NCBI GenBank assembly: GCA_035271065.1
Contig: DATESB010000131.1
Span: forward strand, 1 to 25,205
Origin: JAAYYM01 sp035271065
GTDB taxonomy: Bacteria; Bacillota; Clostridia; Lachnospirales; Lachnospiraceae
Length of the DNA: 25,205 nt
Reading direction: 5' to 3'
The translations under genes were made by a program, and so were the position numbers. Numbering within the stretch: the first letter of the stretch is position 1; the number at the start of each line of letters is the position of its first letter. The notes under the pieces are model-generated. The model was not told where the DNA came from, made no database searches, and saw only the letters and a list, made by a program, of their open reading frames with translations. Positions 1 to 8,731 of the stretch are shown here, in pieces.

Positions 1-462
1 CATCCAGTCGGTCTGGACGATGACTTTGTCGGCTTTTCTGACGGAATGATTGATGAGGGCTCCAATCAAGTACTGGTAGATGGCATATTCTCGTTCGTTC
101 TTTTTGAAGAAAGAGAATTTTTTTATGGTTTGAAAACCAAGGGGCTGATGTACGTATAATATTTGTTTGCCTTTGTAGCCGCAGGTCAATGTGTTTTGTA
201 GCGAAAAAACAACATCTGGGTTTAACGCTTTGATAAAGGCGCTACCTGTGATGAGGTCAAATTTCAGGCGGTTTAGCCAACTGCTTTTGACTTCTGTCAT
301 GATACGTACTTTTATGCGCTCTGTTTCTTTTATGTAGTCTCCGCCGACTAAGAATATCCATTCGTTTTCGGTATCATTTGTGGCTACATAATGATAGAAA
401 TCTGTAAGTATCGATAAGGCGCCTGTTTTGCTGGCTGCTATATCGTTGACTACTATTCTCAA
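1..462 (-). CDS. Glycosyltransferase family 4, N-terminal part (cut by window edge)
   Basis: Only the first 154 codons lie in the window; the gene continues past base 1. The start is a TTG (460-462) preceded by AGGGG (471-475) at good spacing, and this ribosome-binding site overlaps the stop codon of capG. The protein opens MRIVVNDIAASKTGALSIL, the short beta strand plus glycine-containing loop common at the start of GT-B glycosyltransferases. Further on it has 'NPDVVFSLQNT', 'LYVHQPLGF' and 'ADKVIVQTDWM', which resemble the N-terminal acceptor-side domain of family 4 enzymes. The UDP-sugar-binding C-terminal half is outside the window, so donor and acceptor cannot be read. As the last visible gene of the leftward operon, just after the UDP-L-FucNAc genes, it probably adds one sugar of the repeat unit at the cytoplasmic membrane face. 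Confidence 0.75.
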   Translation of the reverse strand, partial: MRIVVNDIAASKTGALSILTDFYHYVATNDTENEWIFLVGGDYIKETERIKVRIMTEVKSSWLNRLKFDLITGSAFIKALNPDVVFSLQNTLTCGYKGKQILYVHQPLGFQTIKKFSFFKKNEREYAIYQYLIGALINHSVRKADKVIVQTDWM

Positions 463-474
463 TTTATTTACCCC

Positions 475-1599
475 TTATTTGCCCCATACTGTTTTGTTTA
501 CAATTTCGGTGTAGCTTTGAATCAGTTTTACGACTTTGACGGATACGTTTGTATCAGCGTAGTCTTCTGCCATGACTACTTCTTCATTGTTACGATGCAT
601 TGCTACTGCAAGTTCTGTTGCCTGCTCTACATCTTTGAATTTGATGCCGCCAACTACGATAGTTCCTTTGTCAAGAACTTCAGGACGCTCTGTGGAGGTT
701 CTGATTAGGACACCCGGAAAATGCAGCATTGCCGACTCTTCGGATAATGTACCGCTGTCCGAAAGAACGCAGAAAGCATTCATCTGTAGTTTGTTATAGT
801 CTAAGAACCCGAAGGGCTTCAGATTAGAGACCAACGGGTGGAACTCGAACTTTCTTTGTTCAATGAACTTCATGGAACGGGGATGTGTCGAGTAGATGAC
901 AGGCATCTGATATTTTTCTGCAATGTGATTGATTGCATTCATCAAATCCATGAAATTGTCTTCTAAATCGATATTTTCTTCTCTGTGTGCCGATACGAGA
1001 ATGTATTTATTTTGCTCCAAATTAAGTCTGGTCAGAACATCACTTTTTTCGATTTCTGTCATGTGATCGCGTAACACCTCTCGCATAGGAGAGCCTGTCA
1101 CAAATATAGTCTTGCCGTCAATGCCTTCCGAAAGCAAATATCTTCTGGAATGCTCTGTGTAGGGCATATTAATATCTGAAATGTGGTCTACAATCTTTCG
1201 ATTGATCATTTCGGATACATTCCAATCCCAACAGCGATTGCCTGCTTCCATATGGAAAATGGGTATCTTCAGACGCTTTGCAGAAATGGCAGATAACGCA
1301 GAGTTGGTATCTCCCAACATTAACACTGCATCCGGCTTTTCTTTTTGCATGAGCTCGTAGGATTTAGCAATGATATTTCCCATTGTTTCACCTAAATTTA
1401 CACCCACGCTGTCTAAATAATGATCCGGTTCACGCAGAGATAAATCTTCAAAAAAAATCTTATTCAGTGTGTAATCATAATTCTGTCCGGTGTGTACTAA
1501 AATATGGTTGAAGTATTTGTCTGCACACTTTAATACCGCTGATAATCGAATGATTTCAGGTCTGGTTCCGACAATTGTCATAAGCTTCAATTTTCCCAT
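475..1599 (-). CDS. capG: UDP-N-acetylglucosamine 2-epimerase family protein, CapG/FnlC type (UDP-L-FucNAc synthesis)
   Basis: A 374-residue non-hydrolysing NDP-HexNAc 2-epimerase, the usual length for the WecB/CapG family. Visible motifs are GTRPEIIRLS (11-20), GDTNS (96-100), HMEAGNR (116-122), SAHREEN (203-209), STHPR (237-241) and SDSGTLSEE (280-288), which in this family surround the nucleotide site and carry the catalytic acidic and histidine residues. On its own it could be read as WecB (UDP-GlcNAc to UDP-ManNAc). Its position directly after capE and capF makes the third step of UDP-L-FucNAc synthesis more likely, namely 2-epimerisation of UDP-2-acetamido-2,6-dideoxy-L-talose. The start has AGGAGG eight bases upstream. 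It lies 33 bases after capF and appears co-transcribed with it. Cytoplasmic. Confidence 0.92.
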   Translation of the reverse strand: MGKLKLMTIVGTRPEIIRLSAVLKCADKYFNHILVHTGQNYDYTLNKIFFEDLSLREPDHYLDSVGVNLGETMGNIIAKSYELMQKEKPDAVLMLGDTNSALSAISAKRLKIPIFHMEAGNRCWDWNVSEMINRKIVDHISDINMPYTEHSRRYLLSEGIDGKTIFVTGSPMREVLRDHMTEIEKSDVLTRLNLEQNKYILVSAHREENIDLEDNFMDLMNAINHIAEKYQMPVIYSTHPRSMKFIEQRKFEFHPLVSNLKPFGFLDYNKLQMNAFCVLSDSGTLSEESAMLHFPGVLIRTSTERPEVLDKGTIVVGGIKFKDVEQATELAVAMHRNNEEVVMAEDYADTNVSVKVVKLIQSYTEIVNKTVWGK

Positions 1600-1632
1600 T
1601 TCATTTTCCTCCTGATTTGCATATAAAAACAG

Positions 1633-2760
1633 TTATCTGTCATTTGAAATCTCAACTTCCATATGATAGGTATCCGGTTTGTTCGAATCAAAGGCTTCAT
1701 TTGCCCACATGATGGTAATCATGTCTTCGGTGCCTTCATTGGTAATATCATGGGTGTAGCCGGTCGGAATATCCACTACAGTCAATTCTTCACCAGATAC
1801 ATGATATTCTATCACCTTGTCCGAATCAATCTGCCGAAAGCGGATGCAACCTTGACCTTTTACCACCAAGAATTTTTCATTCTTGGTGTGATGCCAATGC
1901 TTTCCTTTGGTAATACCGGGCTTGCTGATATTGACAGAAACCTGCCCCCTGTCCGGTGTCTTGATAAATTCTGTAAAGGAACCTCTTTCGTCTGTATTCA
2001 TTTTAAGAGGATATGCAAACCCATTCTCCGGAAGGTAACTCAGATAAGTACTGTAAAGTTTCTTCTCAAATTCATTGCTGATATCCGGTACATTTAATGT
2101 CTTGCGACTTTCTTTGAAGGAATACAACAATTCAACAATCCTGCCAAGTGATATCGTATGCACGGTAGGTACCATGCAAAATTGTCCAACCTTGTTTTCT
2201 TTTCCTACTAGTGCCGCAATAAATTCTTCTATCACATCATCAATATAGACTAAATTCATAATAACCGTTGGATCATTCACTTTGATTTCAAGGTCATTTG
2301 CGATATTATTGCAAAATGTTGCTACACCGCTGTTATAATTTGGTCTGCACCACTTACCGAATACATTCGGAAGTCTATAGACAATCGCTTTTGCACCTGT
2401 CTCTTTTCCATAGGCAAACATCAAATCTTCGCCTGCTTTTTTGCTTTTTCCATAAGGATTATCCAATTCAGCCTGTATGGAGGAAGTAATCAGGATAGGC
2501 GCTTTGTTTCCGTTTTCTCGTAATTTCTGAAGTAAAACGGAGGTAAAGCCAAAGTTTCCTTCCATGAATTCTTTCTCATCCTTGGGACGATTGACGCCTG
2601 CAAGATGGTATACAAAATCACATTCCTTTGCGTAATACGTCAGTTCCTCTTCTGTTGAATCAATGTCGTATGCAAATAAATCCTTATAGCCACGATTGCG
2701 CAGTTCCCATATTAAATTTTTACCTACAAAGCCTTTGGCTCCGGTTATCAGAATCTTCAT
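1633..2760 (-). CDS. capF: UDP-2-acetamido-2,6-dideoxy-hexulose reductase, CapF/FnlB type (SDR plus cupin)
   Basis: A bifunctional enzyme of about 375 residues, close to the known CapF length (about 370). The N-terminal short-chain dehydrogenase domain has GAKGFVG (7-13) for NADPH binding and YGKSK (Tyr103, Lys107) as the YxxxK pair. The C-terminal cupin domain carries HWHHTKNEKF (288-297), with likely metal ligands His290, His291 and Glu295. In characterised CapF the cupin does a C3 epimerisation and the SDR domain reduces C4, feeding CapG. I prefer the ATG at 2758-2760 because AGGA lies eight bases upstream and the protein then begins directly with the Rossmann strand MKILITGAKG. A longer reading from 2793 would add 11 residues and overlap capE. 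The gap to capE is ten bases, so the genes are tightly linked. Confidence 0.92.
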   Translation of the reverse strand: MKILITGAKGFVGKNLIWELRNRGYKDLFAYDIDSTEEELTYYAKECDFVYHLAGVNRPKDEKEFMEGNFGFTSVLLQKLRENGNKAPILITSSIQAELDNPYGKSKKAGEDLMFAYGKETGAKAIVYRLPNVFGKWCRPNYNSGVATFCNNIANDLEIKVNDPTVIMNLVYIDDVIEEFIAALVGKENKVGQFCMVPTVHTISLGRIVELLYSFKESRKTLNVPDISNEFEKKLYSTYLSYLPENGFAYPLKMNTDERGSFTEFIKTPDRGQVSVNISKPGITKGKHWHHTKNEKFLVVKGQGCIRFRQIDSDKVIEYHVSGEELTVVDIPTGYTHDITNEGTEDMITIMWANEAFDSNKPDTYHMEVEISNDR

Positions 2761-2770
2761 ATGTGTTTTC

Positions 2771-3805
2771 CTATTTTGCATTCCATGCTTCAAGTTCTTC
2801 TCGCAGATCCTGAAGACTCAATAGTTTCTCTTTTACCTGTTCTACATTGAGTATCTCTGTATTATTGGAATTAAACTCTGTTAATTGTGCTCTCTTTTGA
2901 TTGCCTTCAATGAAATATTTATCATAATTCAAGTCTCTCTGATCTGCCGGAACTCGATAAAATCCGCCCATATCAGTTGCTCTAGCACATTCCTCATTGG
3001 TTAATAAGGTTTCATACATCTTCTCACCGTGTCTGATACCAATTACCTTGACTTCATTATCTGCATGGAACAATTCTTTTACCGCCTGTGCCAATACTTC
3101 TATTGTACATGCCGGAGCCTTCTGTACCATGATATCTCCCGCCTGCGCGTGTTCAAACGCAAAAATGACAAGTTCAACCGCCTCTTCCAAACTCATGATA
3201 AAACGCGTCATCTTCGGTTCTGTAACCGTCAGTGGCTTTCCTGCCTTGATTTGTTCTATAAACAAAGGAATAACGGAGCCTCTTGAATACATAACATTAC
3301 CGTATCTGGTTCCGCAAATTAAAGTCTTGTCTGCATCCACAGTTCTTGATTTTGCAACAAATACCTTTTCCATCATTGCCTTGCTTGTCCCCATTGCATT
3401 GACCGGATAGGCAGCCTTGTCCGTTGACAGGCAGATAACCTTCTTTACACCGGCCTCAATTGCAGCTGTCAGTACATTATCTGTACCGAATACATTTGTC
3501 TTTACTGCTTCCAGTGGGAAGAATTCGCAACTTGGCACCTGCTTTAGTGCTGCTGCATGAAAGATATAGTCCACTCCAAGCATTGCATCCTTCACGCTCT
3601 GCAAATCACGTACATTTCCGATATAATATTTAATCTTCTCATTGTGATAATCATGACGCATGTCATCCTGCTTTTTTTCATCCCTGCTGAAAATACGAAT
3701 TTCCTTAATATCGGTATCTAAAAACCGTTTGAGCACTGCATTTCCAAACGATCCTGTTCCTCCGGTAATTAGTAATGTTTTTCCGCTAAACATATCTTGA
3801 CTCAT
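2771..3805 (-). CDS. capE: UDP-GlcNAc 4,6-dehydratase/5-epimerase, CapE/FnlA/WbjB type
   Basis: A 344-residue soluble extended SDR, the usual size for CapE (about 340) and without the membrane domain of CapD/PglF enzymes. Visible are TGGTGSFG (14-21) for NAD(P) binding, HAAALKQVP (83-91), and STDKAAYPVNAMGTSK (127-142). In the last motif Met138 and Lys142 replace the usual Tyr-x-x-x-Lys, which is typical of inverting UDP-HexNAc dehydratases. It should turn UDP-GlcNAc into a 4-keto-6-deoxy-L-hexose intermediate, the first committed step to UDP-L-FucNAc. capF and capG follow immediately, completing the three-enzyme route also found in Staphylococcus aureus type 5/8 capsule and E. coli O26 loci. 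A GGAGA ribosome-binding site precedes the ATG. Automated annotation may label it 'CapD-like', which would be the wrong subfamily. Confidence 0.93.
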   Translation of the reverse strand: MSQDMFSGKTLLITGGTGSFGNAVLKRFLDTDIKEIRIFSRDEKKQDDMRHDYHNEKIKYYIGNVRDLQSVKDAMLGVDYIFHAAALKQVPSCEFFPLEAVKTNVFGTDNVLTAAIEAGVKKVICLSTDKAAYPVNAMGTSKAMMEKVFVAKSRTVDADKTLICGTRYGNVMYSRGSVIPLFIEQIKAGKPLTVTEPKMTRFIMSLEEAVELVIFAFEHAQAGDIMVQKAPACTIEVLAQAVKELFHADNEVKVIGIRHGEKMYETLLTNEECARATDMGGFYRVPADQRDLNYDKYFIEGNQKRAQLTEFNSNNTEILNVEQVKEKLLSLQDLREELEAWNAK

Positions 3806-3823
3806 TTTTTCTCTCCTTATCTA

Positions 3824-5044
3824 TCAATACAAATGTTTTTCCAGTTGTTCCACGGAACGACTGACTAAAAAGTGATTCTCTAAATATGTCCTGCCATTCT
3901 TCCCGTACTGCACGCGCATATCTTTATCTTCGCACAGCATTCTGACCTTACCTGCAAAACCGTCAATATCATCAGATGCAATCCATAATCCACATTGCGC
4001 TTCACTTTCAACCAGTTGTCGAATATCTGTAATTCGGTCCGTACAGGCAAGAATCGGTTTACTCATTGCCAGATAGGACAAAGTTCTCGATGGGTAATTA
4101 GGAATGGTAAAACGGGCATCCAACGAAATAATACCAACATCACAACTCTGCATCAATAAATGATATTCATCCACCGGAATGAAATCCACAATGGCTGCGT
4201 TGACACTGTGTTTTAATGCCGACTCTAGTTTCTGCTTCTCGCTGCCGTTACCAACAAACAAAAAGAACGCCCTCTCATAGTCTGCCACCGAATTGATTGC
4301 CTTAATCAGATAATTGATTGCCTGCGGCTTTCCGAGATTTCCACCAAATACAAATACTGTTCTATCTTGCGGTATTCCATATTGCTCTCTTATGCTCTCT
4401 ACTGACCGCAATCCTTCTGTATTAAGTGCTTCATCCAGCTTCTCAAGCTTGATTGTATTCGGAAATAACTCCACCTTACCGCGTTCTATCTCCGGATTGT
4501 GTAAAAAGAGATAGTTGATATTTGCCTCGGACATACATCCAATGGTATCTGAAACAGCGTATAACTTTTCTTCTTTTCGCTTAAAAAATCGATGCAATAA
4601 ACTTCCTTCACGGAAAAGTCCGATATCTACCGCGTTTTGTGGAAAAATATCTTTTAGCATCAGATAAGAACGACAACCAAACCTTTTTCTGCAATATGCC
4701 ACAACACTTGCAAATGTTACTGGTGGCGTTGCATATAACACAAGATCAAAGGTTTCTTTCCCCAAATACTGCTTAATCGCCCGTTTGAAATATGGCTCTA
4801 TTTTCAAGGTATTGATTCCCTTTTTAACAAAATTAACACGAAACAATTCACCAACCAGTACGCGAAGAAGCCTGATGCCATGTTCCTCACTCAAGGATGT
4901 ATTCGCTATATGCTTTGCATTGTCTGCTTGAACGACTGTCACTCGATGTCCGATTGTTGTTAACTCATTAATCAAATCAGAATAGATTCCTTCTTCAGTC
5001 AAATCAATCTCGGACAAGGTCAGATATAAAATGTTTTTGCCCAT
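3824..5044 (-). CDS. Glycosyltransferase family 4, WbuB-like (candidate L-FucNAc transferase)
   Basis: A 406-residue GT-B enzyme. The first half carries 'YATPPVTFASV' (104-114) and 'LKDIFPQNAVDIG' (130-142), which closely resemble WbuB/WcaI-type family 4 transferases. The second half has FGGNLGKPQ (233-241) at the start of the donor domain, FVGNGSEK (263-270) and YPSRTLSYLAMSKP (317-330), the last replacing the EX7E region in this subfamily. In E. coli O26 and similar loci a WbuB protein sits beside the three UDP-L-FucNAc genes and is the presumed L-FucNAc transferase. Its position 18 bases before capE supports the same role here. The start has AAGGA eight bases upstream. The family assignment is solid; the donor is inferred from context. 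Confidence 0.88.
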   Translation of the reverse strand: MGKNILYLTLSEIDLTEEGIYSDLINELTTIGHRVTVVQADNAKHIANTSLSEEHGIRLLRVLVGELFRVNFVKKGINTLKIEPYFKRAIKQYLGKETFDLVLYATPPVTFASVVAYCRKRFGCRSYLMLKDIFPQNAVDIGLFREGSLLHRFFKRKEEKLYAVSDTIGCMSEANINYLFLHNPEIERGKVELFPNTIKLEKLDEALNTEGLRSVESIREQYGIPQDRTVFVFGGNLGKPQAINYLIKAINSVADYERAFFLFVGNGSEKQKLESALKHSVNAAIVDFIPVDEYHLLMQSCDVGIISLDARFTIPNYPSRTLSYLAMSKPILACTDRITDIRQLVESEAQCGLWIASDDIDGFAGKVRMLCEDKDMRVQYGKNGRTYLENHFLVSRSVEQLEKHLY

Positions 5045-5056
5045 TGTGCCATCCTT

Positions 5057-6013
5057 CTATTTAATCATGATCTCATTATACTTCATCATGTATTTACCAA
5101 GTTCATACTGCCCGATTTCTTCCGCATTCTCATTGCCCCGCAGATTATTGAGGATCAGTTTCGGTACATTCATACCGCATTCATAAGCATGCGGATAACC
5201 TCCTCCAAACCTCGGATTTACTTCTGAGATATAGTAAGTTTCGTTTATCTTAAAGATATCAATATCAATGATGCCTCTCAGACCCATATTCTCTACAAAA
5301 TTTTTGATTAAATTAAAGAGCGTAACATCCTTAATCGAAACAGATTTATCTGTTTCTCCGGCACGCATTACTATTTTCTCTTTTACAAAAATAGCCTTCG
5401 TCTTACCGGATATCATATCTACATAAACATCCGCACCGTATTCTGTTCCATTCATATACTCCTGTACCATCAAATCGTCATAAAGCGAGAACAATACCTC
5501 TATTTCTTTTGGTCCTGTTACTTGGTTGATATTGATGCTGGCACTTCCCCTTACCGGCTTCACAAATACCGGAAATTTAATCTCTCCGGCACGTAATGCA
5601 TCAAAGAAATCCTCTTTTGTCACATAGCATTTTCCTGTTGGAATCGAAAGTTCCAACAGCTTTTGATACATTCGATATTTATCAAAACATGTTTCTACCG
5701 CTTCATACGGTGAAATAATCGGCACACAGCCAACCTCCAAAAAAGCTTCCTTATTTGCAGCAAGCAAAGAAAGTTCGGGATCAATTAACGAAAATACTCC
5801 GTCAATCTTTTCTTTACGGCAAATATCGAGAATAACATCCAGATATCCCGGTTCTGTAATTCTGGGTACAATATAATGCGCATCAGCATCATAAATTGCC
5901 GGTGCCAAATCAGAACAATCCGTTGCAATTACTTTGCCCTTACGCCCTAATTCCTTCTTGAAATACTGCACAATCTTATTTCTGGTTCCTGCACTGAGAA
6001 TCAATATATTCAT
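5057..6013 (-). CDS. ATP-grasp domain protein, candidate amino-acid/acyl ligase in glycan modification
   Basis: A 318-residue ATP-grasp protein. It has an N-terminal Rossmann-like pre-ATP-grasp region (MNILILSAGTRNK), then FPVFVKPVRGSASI (147-160) with the ATP-contacting Lys152, QEYMNGTEYG (184-193), and ISEVNPRFGGGYP (262-274) with metal-binding Glu264 and Asn266. It resembles the CarB/PylC-like group but is far too short for carbamoyl-phosphate synthase. ATP-grasp enzymes usually join a carboxylate to an amine through an acyl phosphate. I chose the ATG at 6011-6013 because AAGGA sits about ten bases upstream; an ATG at 6020-6022 would have almost no spacing. It follows the PLP enzyme with a five-base gap and lies downstream of amino-sugar genes. 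I infer it attaches an amino acid or similar acid to a sugar amine, but the substrates are not visible. Confidence 0.85.
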   Translation of the reverse strand: MNILILSAGTRNKIVQYFKKELGRKGKVIATDCSDLAPAIYDADAHYIVPRITEPGYLDVILDICRKEKIDGVFSLIDPELSLLAANKEAFLEVGCVPIISPYEAVETCFDKYRMYQKLLELSIPTGKCYVTKEDFFDALRAGEIKFPVFVKPVRGSASININQVTGPKEIEVLFSLYDDLMVQEYMNGTEYGADVYVDMISGKTKAIFVKEKIVMRAGETDKSVSIKDVTLFNLIKNFVENMGLRGIIDIDIFKINETYYISEVNPRFGGGYPHAYECGMNVPKLILNNLRGNENAEEIGQYELGKYMMKYNEIMIK

Positions 6014-6018
6014 TCTAA

Positions 6019-6978
6019 TCATTTCCTTTTCTGATCTTCAAAAAATAGCGGTGTTCCACCTGTATGAATGAACAGAACATTTTTGTCGGTCATGTTTCTT
6101 TCTGTCAGATACGCATTCATACCACAAAAAGCTTTTCCTACATAGGTAGTGTCCATCGGAATACCCTCATACTTCATAACAGTATCAATCGTATTCAAAA
6201 CCTCTTGGTCATACTCACCATATCCACCCTTGCGGTATGCATCTTCAAATATCAGATAGTCGGATATGTCAGGGCGTTCAATCTCTTCACATTCCTTCAA
6301 ATACTGCCTAATGCAATCCTCTATCACCTGACGACCGTGTTCTGCTCTGCGCGCAATACTGATACCGACAATCCGTTGATTCACCACATTCGAAAGCATC
6401 TGTCCACACACTAAACCTGCTTGTGTCGTCCCCGTTCCCGAAGCATGGAACACATAATCAAAGTGTATTCCTGTTTCCTTCTCATACTGAAGTATCTCGC
6501 CATACGCCTCTACATAGGACGCTATTCCAAAGTTTCCATGTCCGCCGCCCATAATGAAATAGGGATGTTTACCCTTTTGTCTCAAATCTTCTAATCTTTG
6601 GTCTATCTTCTCGCTCACTCGATCCACAGCACAAGTTTCAATGGTTGCACCAAATGAGGTGACCAATCTGGAATTAGTCGTCTCTTTATAATGCTCTTCA
6701 GGAGAAATGATATGACACTCTATTCCCATTGCCGCTGCCATATTGGCGATAATCCTACCATGATTGGAACTGCCGCTTCCATAAGTTACAAGGATATCCG
6801 GCTGTTTCTCCATAATATCGCGATAGAAGAAACGTGCTTTTCGTGCCTTGTTTCCACCAAAACTAAACGGCACAAAATCATCTCTTTTGATATACATGCG
6901 ATTCTTGGTATATGCGTGATTGAGTTCATAAACTGGTGTTGCCTGTAACGGGTCCGACAAAATCGGAATTTGCTTCAT
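6019..6978 (-). CDS. PLP-dependent enzyme, ACC deaminase/D-cysteine desulfhydrase family
   Basis: A 319-residue fold-type-II PLP enzyme, near the usual family length of 325-340. GGNKARK (41-47) holds the Schiff-base Lys44, GSGSSNHGR (67-75) is the substrate/phosphate loop, ASGTGTTQAGL (179-189) is the phosphate-binding glycine loop, and HTGGTP (305-310) closes the C-terminal end. The SNH triplet is more like D-cysteine desulfhydrases than true ACC deaminases, which have SNQ. Tyr280 in TTYVGKAF corresponds to the conserved C-terminal tyrosine. The family performs alpha,beta-elimination, deamination or racemase-like chemistry on small amino acids. Its place between the PglC-type transferase and the ATP-grasp gene suggests it prepares an amino-acid-derived substrate for the ligase rather than serving general catabolism. 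That role is inference. AAGGG precedes the ATG. Confidence 0.85.
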   Translation of the reverse strand: MKQIPILSDPLQATPVYELNHAYTKNRMYIKRDDFVPFSFGGNKARKARFFYRDIMEKQPDILVTYGSGSSNHGRIIANMAAAMGIECHIISPEEHYKETTNSRLVTSFGATIETCAVDRVSEKIDQRLEDLRQKGKHPYFIMGGGHGNFGIASYVEAYGEILQYEKETGIHFDYVFHASGTGTTQAGLVCGQMLSNVVNQRIVGISIARRAEHGRQVIEDCIRQYLKECEEIERPDISDYLIFEDAYRKGGYGEYDQEVLNTIDTVMKYEGIPMDTTYVGKAFCGMNAYLTERNMTDKNVLFIHTGGTPLFFEDQKRK

Positions 6979-6989
6979 ATCTTACCCTT

Positions 6990-7604
6990 TCATCTGCTGC
7001 GGTACACATCAAAATCTTCTACTGTTTGCTCTGAACCGGATAATGTATCTTCTCGTTTCAAAACTTTTCCGATTGTCATCCAAATAATCTTTACATCCAT
7101 GACAAAAGAACACTGTTTTACATATTGAATGTCATAGGAAAAACGCTCTTCCCAATTAAGTGAATTACGCCCATTTACCTGTGCAAGACCAGTCAATCCC
7201 GGTCGTACGCTATGGCGCAGTTTTTCCTCTTCTGTATAATATGGCAGATACTTTATGAGAAGTGGACGTGGTCCGACAATGCTCATATCACCCTTGAATA
7301 TATTCAGCAGTTCCGGCAGTTCATCCAAACTTGTAGAACGCAGTTTCTTACCAAAGGAATTCAGACGTGCTTCATCCGGCAGCAAATCCCCTGCCTCATC
7401 CGTTTCATTCGTCATAGAGCGAAACTTATACATATCAAATATTTGTTCATTCTTCCCCGGACGCTTCTGTCGAAACAAAACCGGTCTGCCGAGTTTTGAT
7501 GCTACCAAAATCGCCATCACCAGATAAATCGGAGACAGAAGAACGATTGCAATACCTGATATGATGATGTCAAAAATACGTTTTACAAATCTTTGATAGA
7601 TCAT
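6990..7604 (-). CDS. Small initiating phosphoglycosyltransferase, PglC-type
   Basis: A 204-residue monotopic phosphoglycosyltransferase containing only the catalytic core. An N-terminal hydrophobic re-entrant helix (about 10-35) is broken by Ser23-Pro24, followed by KFRSM (60-64), LDELPELLNIF (93-103) with the catalytic Asp94-Glu95 pair, GPRPLL (111-116) and RPGLTGLAQVNG (134-145). These positions match Campylobacter PglC very closely. The enzyme transfers a sugar phosphate from a UDP-sugar to undecaprenyl phosphate at the inner face of the membrane, starting a lipid-linked oligosaccharide. PglC uses UDP-diNAcBac, while related WcfS-type enzymes use UDP-4-amino sugars. Its start overlaps the aminotransferase stop as ATGA, so the donor is probably the product of that enzyme. 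A second, larger initiator is encoded at 17105-18481. Confidence 0.93.
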   Translation of the reverse strand: MIYQRFVKRIFDIIISGIAIVLLSPIYLVMAILVASKLGRPVLFRQKRPGKNEQIFDMYKFRSMTNETDEAGDLLPDEARLNSFGKKLRSTSLDELPELLNIFKGDMSIVGPRPLLIKYLPYYTEEEKLRHSVRPGLTGLAQVNGRNSLNWEERFSYDIQYVKQCSFVMDVKIIWMTIGKVLKREDTLSGSEQTVEDFDVYRSR

Positions 7605-8731
7605 TTTCCGAATAATCCCCTAATCAGTCTTGTTATCAGTTGCATATCTTCTTCGGTATTCTTAATATCAGACGGCAGGCAAATACCTCTCATGAATATA
7701 TCCTCTGCCACACTGATGCCATCCTTTACTTGTACAAATCCATTATCCTTGAAGATAGGCTGTAAATGCATCGGTTTCCAAATTGGGCGAGTTTCAATGT
7801 TCTCTTTTTCCAATACATCTGCCATCATAAGTGGCGTCACACTACAATCCTTAGGCAGGGTCAGGCAGGACAGCCAGAAATTCGGTTCTGAATCCGCCAT
7901 GTATGGATTCATTGTAATCTCCGAAATATCTTCAAATGCCTTTTTATAATATAAATAAATTTCTCTCTTCTTTGCCACATGTTCATCCAAATGCTTCATT
8001 TGACCACGACCAATCCCCGCCACTACATTCGACATTCTGTAATTATATCCGATTTCCTTATGTTCATAATGCTTAGCAGGTTCCCTTGACTGTGTTGCCA
8101 AAAACAAAGCCTTCTTTGTATAAGCTTCATTGTCGGATACCATCATTCCGCCACCGGATGAAGTAATAATCTTGTTTCCGTTAAATGAAAAAATGCCAAT
8201 ATCGCCAAATCGTCCTGTCGGTATTCCCTGATAGGTTGCACCAAGTGATTCCGCTGCATCCTCTATCATGGGCACACCATGCTTTTTACAAATAGCTGCT
8301 ATTTGATCAAGCTTTGCAGGTGTTCCATATAAATTGGCAACAATAACCGCCTTTGCCTCAGGATATTCTTCAAAAGCCCGTTCAAGCGCCTTTGGACACA
8401 TATTCCAGGTTTCTTCCTCACTGTCGATAAACACAGGTATGCCTCCGACATATGTAATCGGATTTGCTGTTGCCGAAAAAGTAAGCGACGAACAAAACAC
8501 AACATCGCCTCTGCCAATTCCCAGTACCTGAAATGCCAAATGAATAGCAGCCGTCCCGGCACTGAGTGCCGTAGCATGCTTGATACCCGTGTATTTTATG
8601 ATATCTTCTTCAAAGCCTGTTACATTCGGTCCAAGCGGTGCCACCCAATTTGTATCAAATGCATCCTGAATATATTGCATTTCTTCTCCGTGCATCGTTG
8701 GACATGACAGATAAATTCTCTTTTTATCCAC
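7601..8731 (-). CDS. DegT/DnrJ/EryC1 sugar aminotransferase, PglE-type
   Basis: A 376-residue fold-type-I PLP aminotransferase. Conserved parts are LSAGTAAIHLAF (56-67) for PLP phosphate binding, VANLYG (131-136), IEDAAESLGATYQG (156-169), and FSFNGNKIITSSGGG (181-195) with the Schiff-base Lys187. It resembles PglE of bacillosamine synthesis, which converts the UDP-4-keto-6-deoxy-HexNAc made by PglF into a UDP-4-amino sugar using glutamate; WcfR-type enzymes of zwitterionic polysaccharides do a related step. The upstream gene is the PglF-type dehydratase, ending in a one-base overlap (TAGTG), which makes this a GTG start. The downstream gene overlaps by four bases. The stereochemistry at C4 (gluco or galacto) cannot be read from sequence by eye. 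No partner acetyltransferase is in the window. Confidence 0.93.
   Translation of the reverse strand: MDKKRIYLSCPTMHGEEMQYIQDAFDTNWVAPLGPNVTGFEEDIIKYTGIKHATALSAGTAAIHLAFQVLGIGRGDVVFCSSLTFSATANPITYVGGIPVFIDSEEETWNMCPKALERAFEEYPEAKAVIVANLYGTPAKLDQIAAICKKHGVPMIEDAAESLGATYQGIPTGRFGDIGIFSFNGNKIITSSGGGMMVSDNEAYTKKALFLATQSREPAKHYEHKEIGYNYRMSNVVAGIGRGQMKHLDEHVAKKREIYLYYKKAFEDISEITMNPYMADSEPNFWLSCLTLPKDCSVTPLMMADVLEKENIETRPIWKPMHLQPIFKDNGFVQVKDGISVAEDIFMRGICLPSDIKNTEEDMQLITRLIRGLFGK

Noticed and set aside
2761..2793. 11-residue N-terminal extension of CapF overlapping capE
   Set aside because: The ATG at 2760 has a good AGGA and starts directly at the Rossmann strand, as CapF proteins do.
2997..3410. 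Plus-strand frames of up to 140 codons inside the leftward genes, such as this one within capE
   Set aside because: They overlap genes with clear motifs, lack ribosome-binding sites and show no recognisable protein features.
2771..3805. CapE called as a CapD/PglF-type dehydratase
   Set aside because: It lacks the N-terminal membrane region, has the CapE length, and is followed by capF and capG.
5057..6022. ATP-grasp protein as a carbamoyl-phosphate synthase large chain
   Set aside because: It has a single ATP-grasp unit of about 318 residues against about 1070 for the true large chain, and no small-chain gene is nearby.
6019..6978. PLP enzyme as a true ACC deaminase
   Set aside because: The loop reads SNH rather than the SNQ of ACC deaminases, and the setting is a glycan operon, so only the wider family is called.
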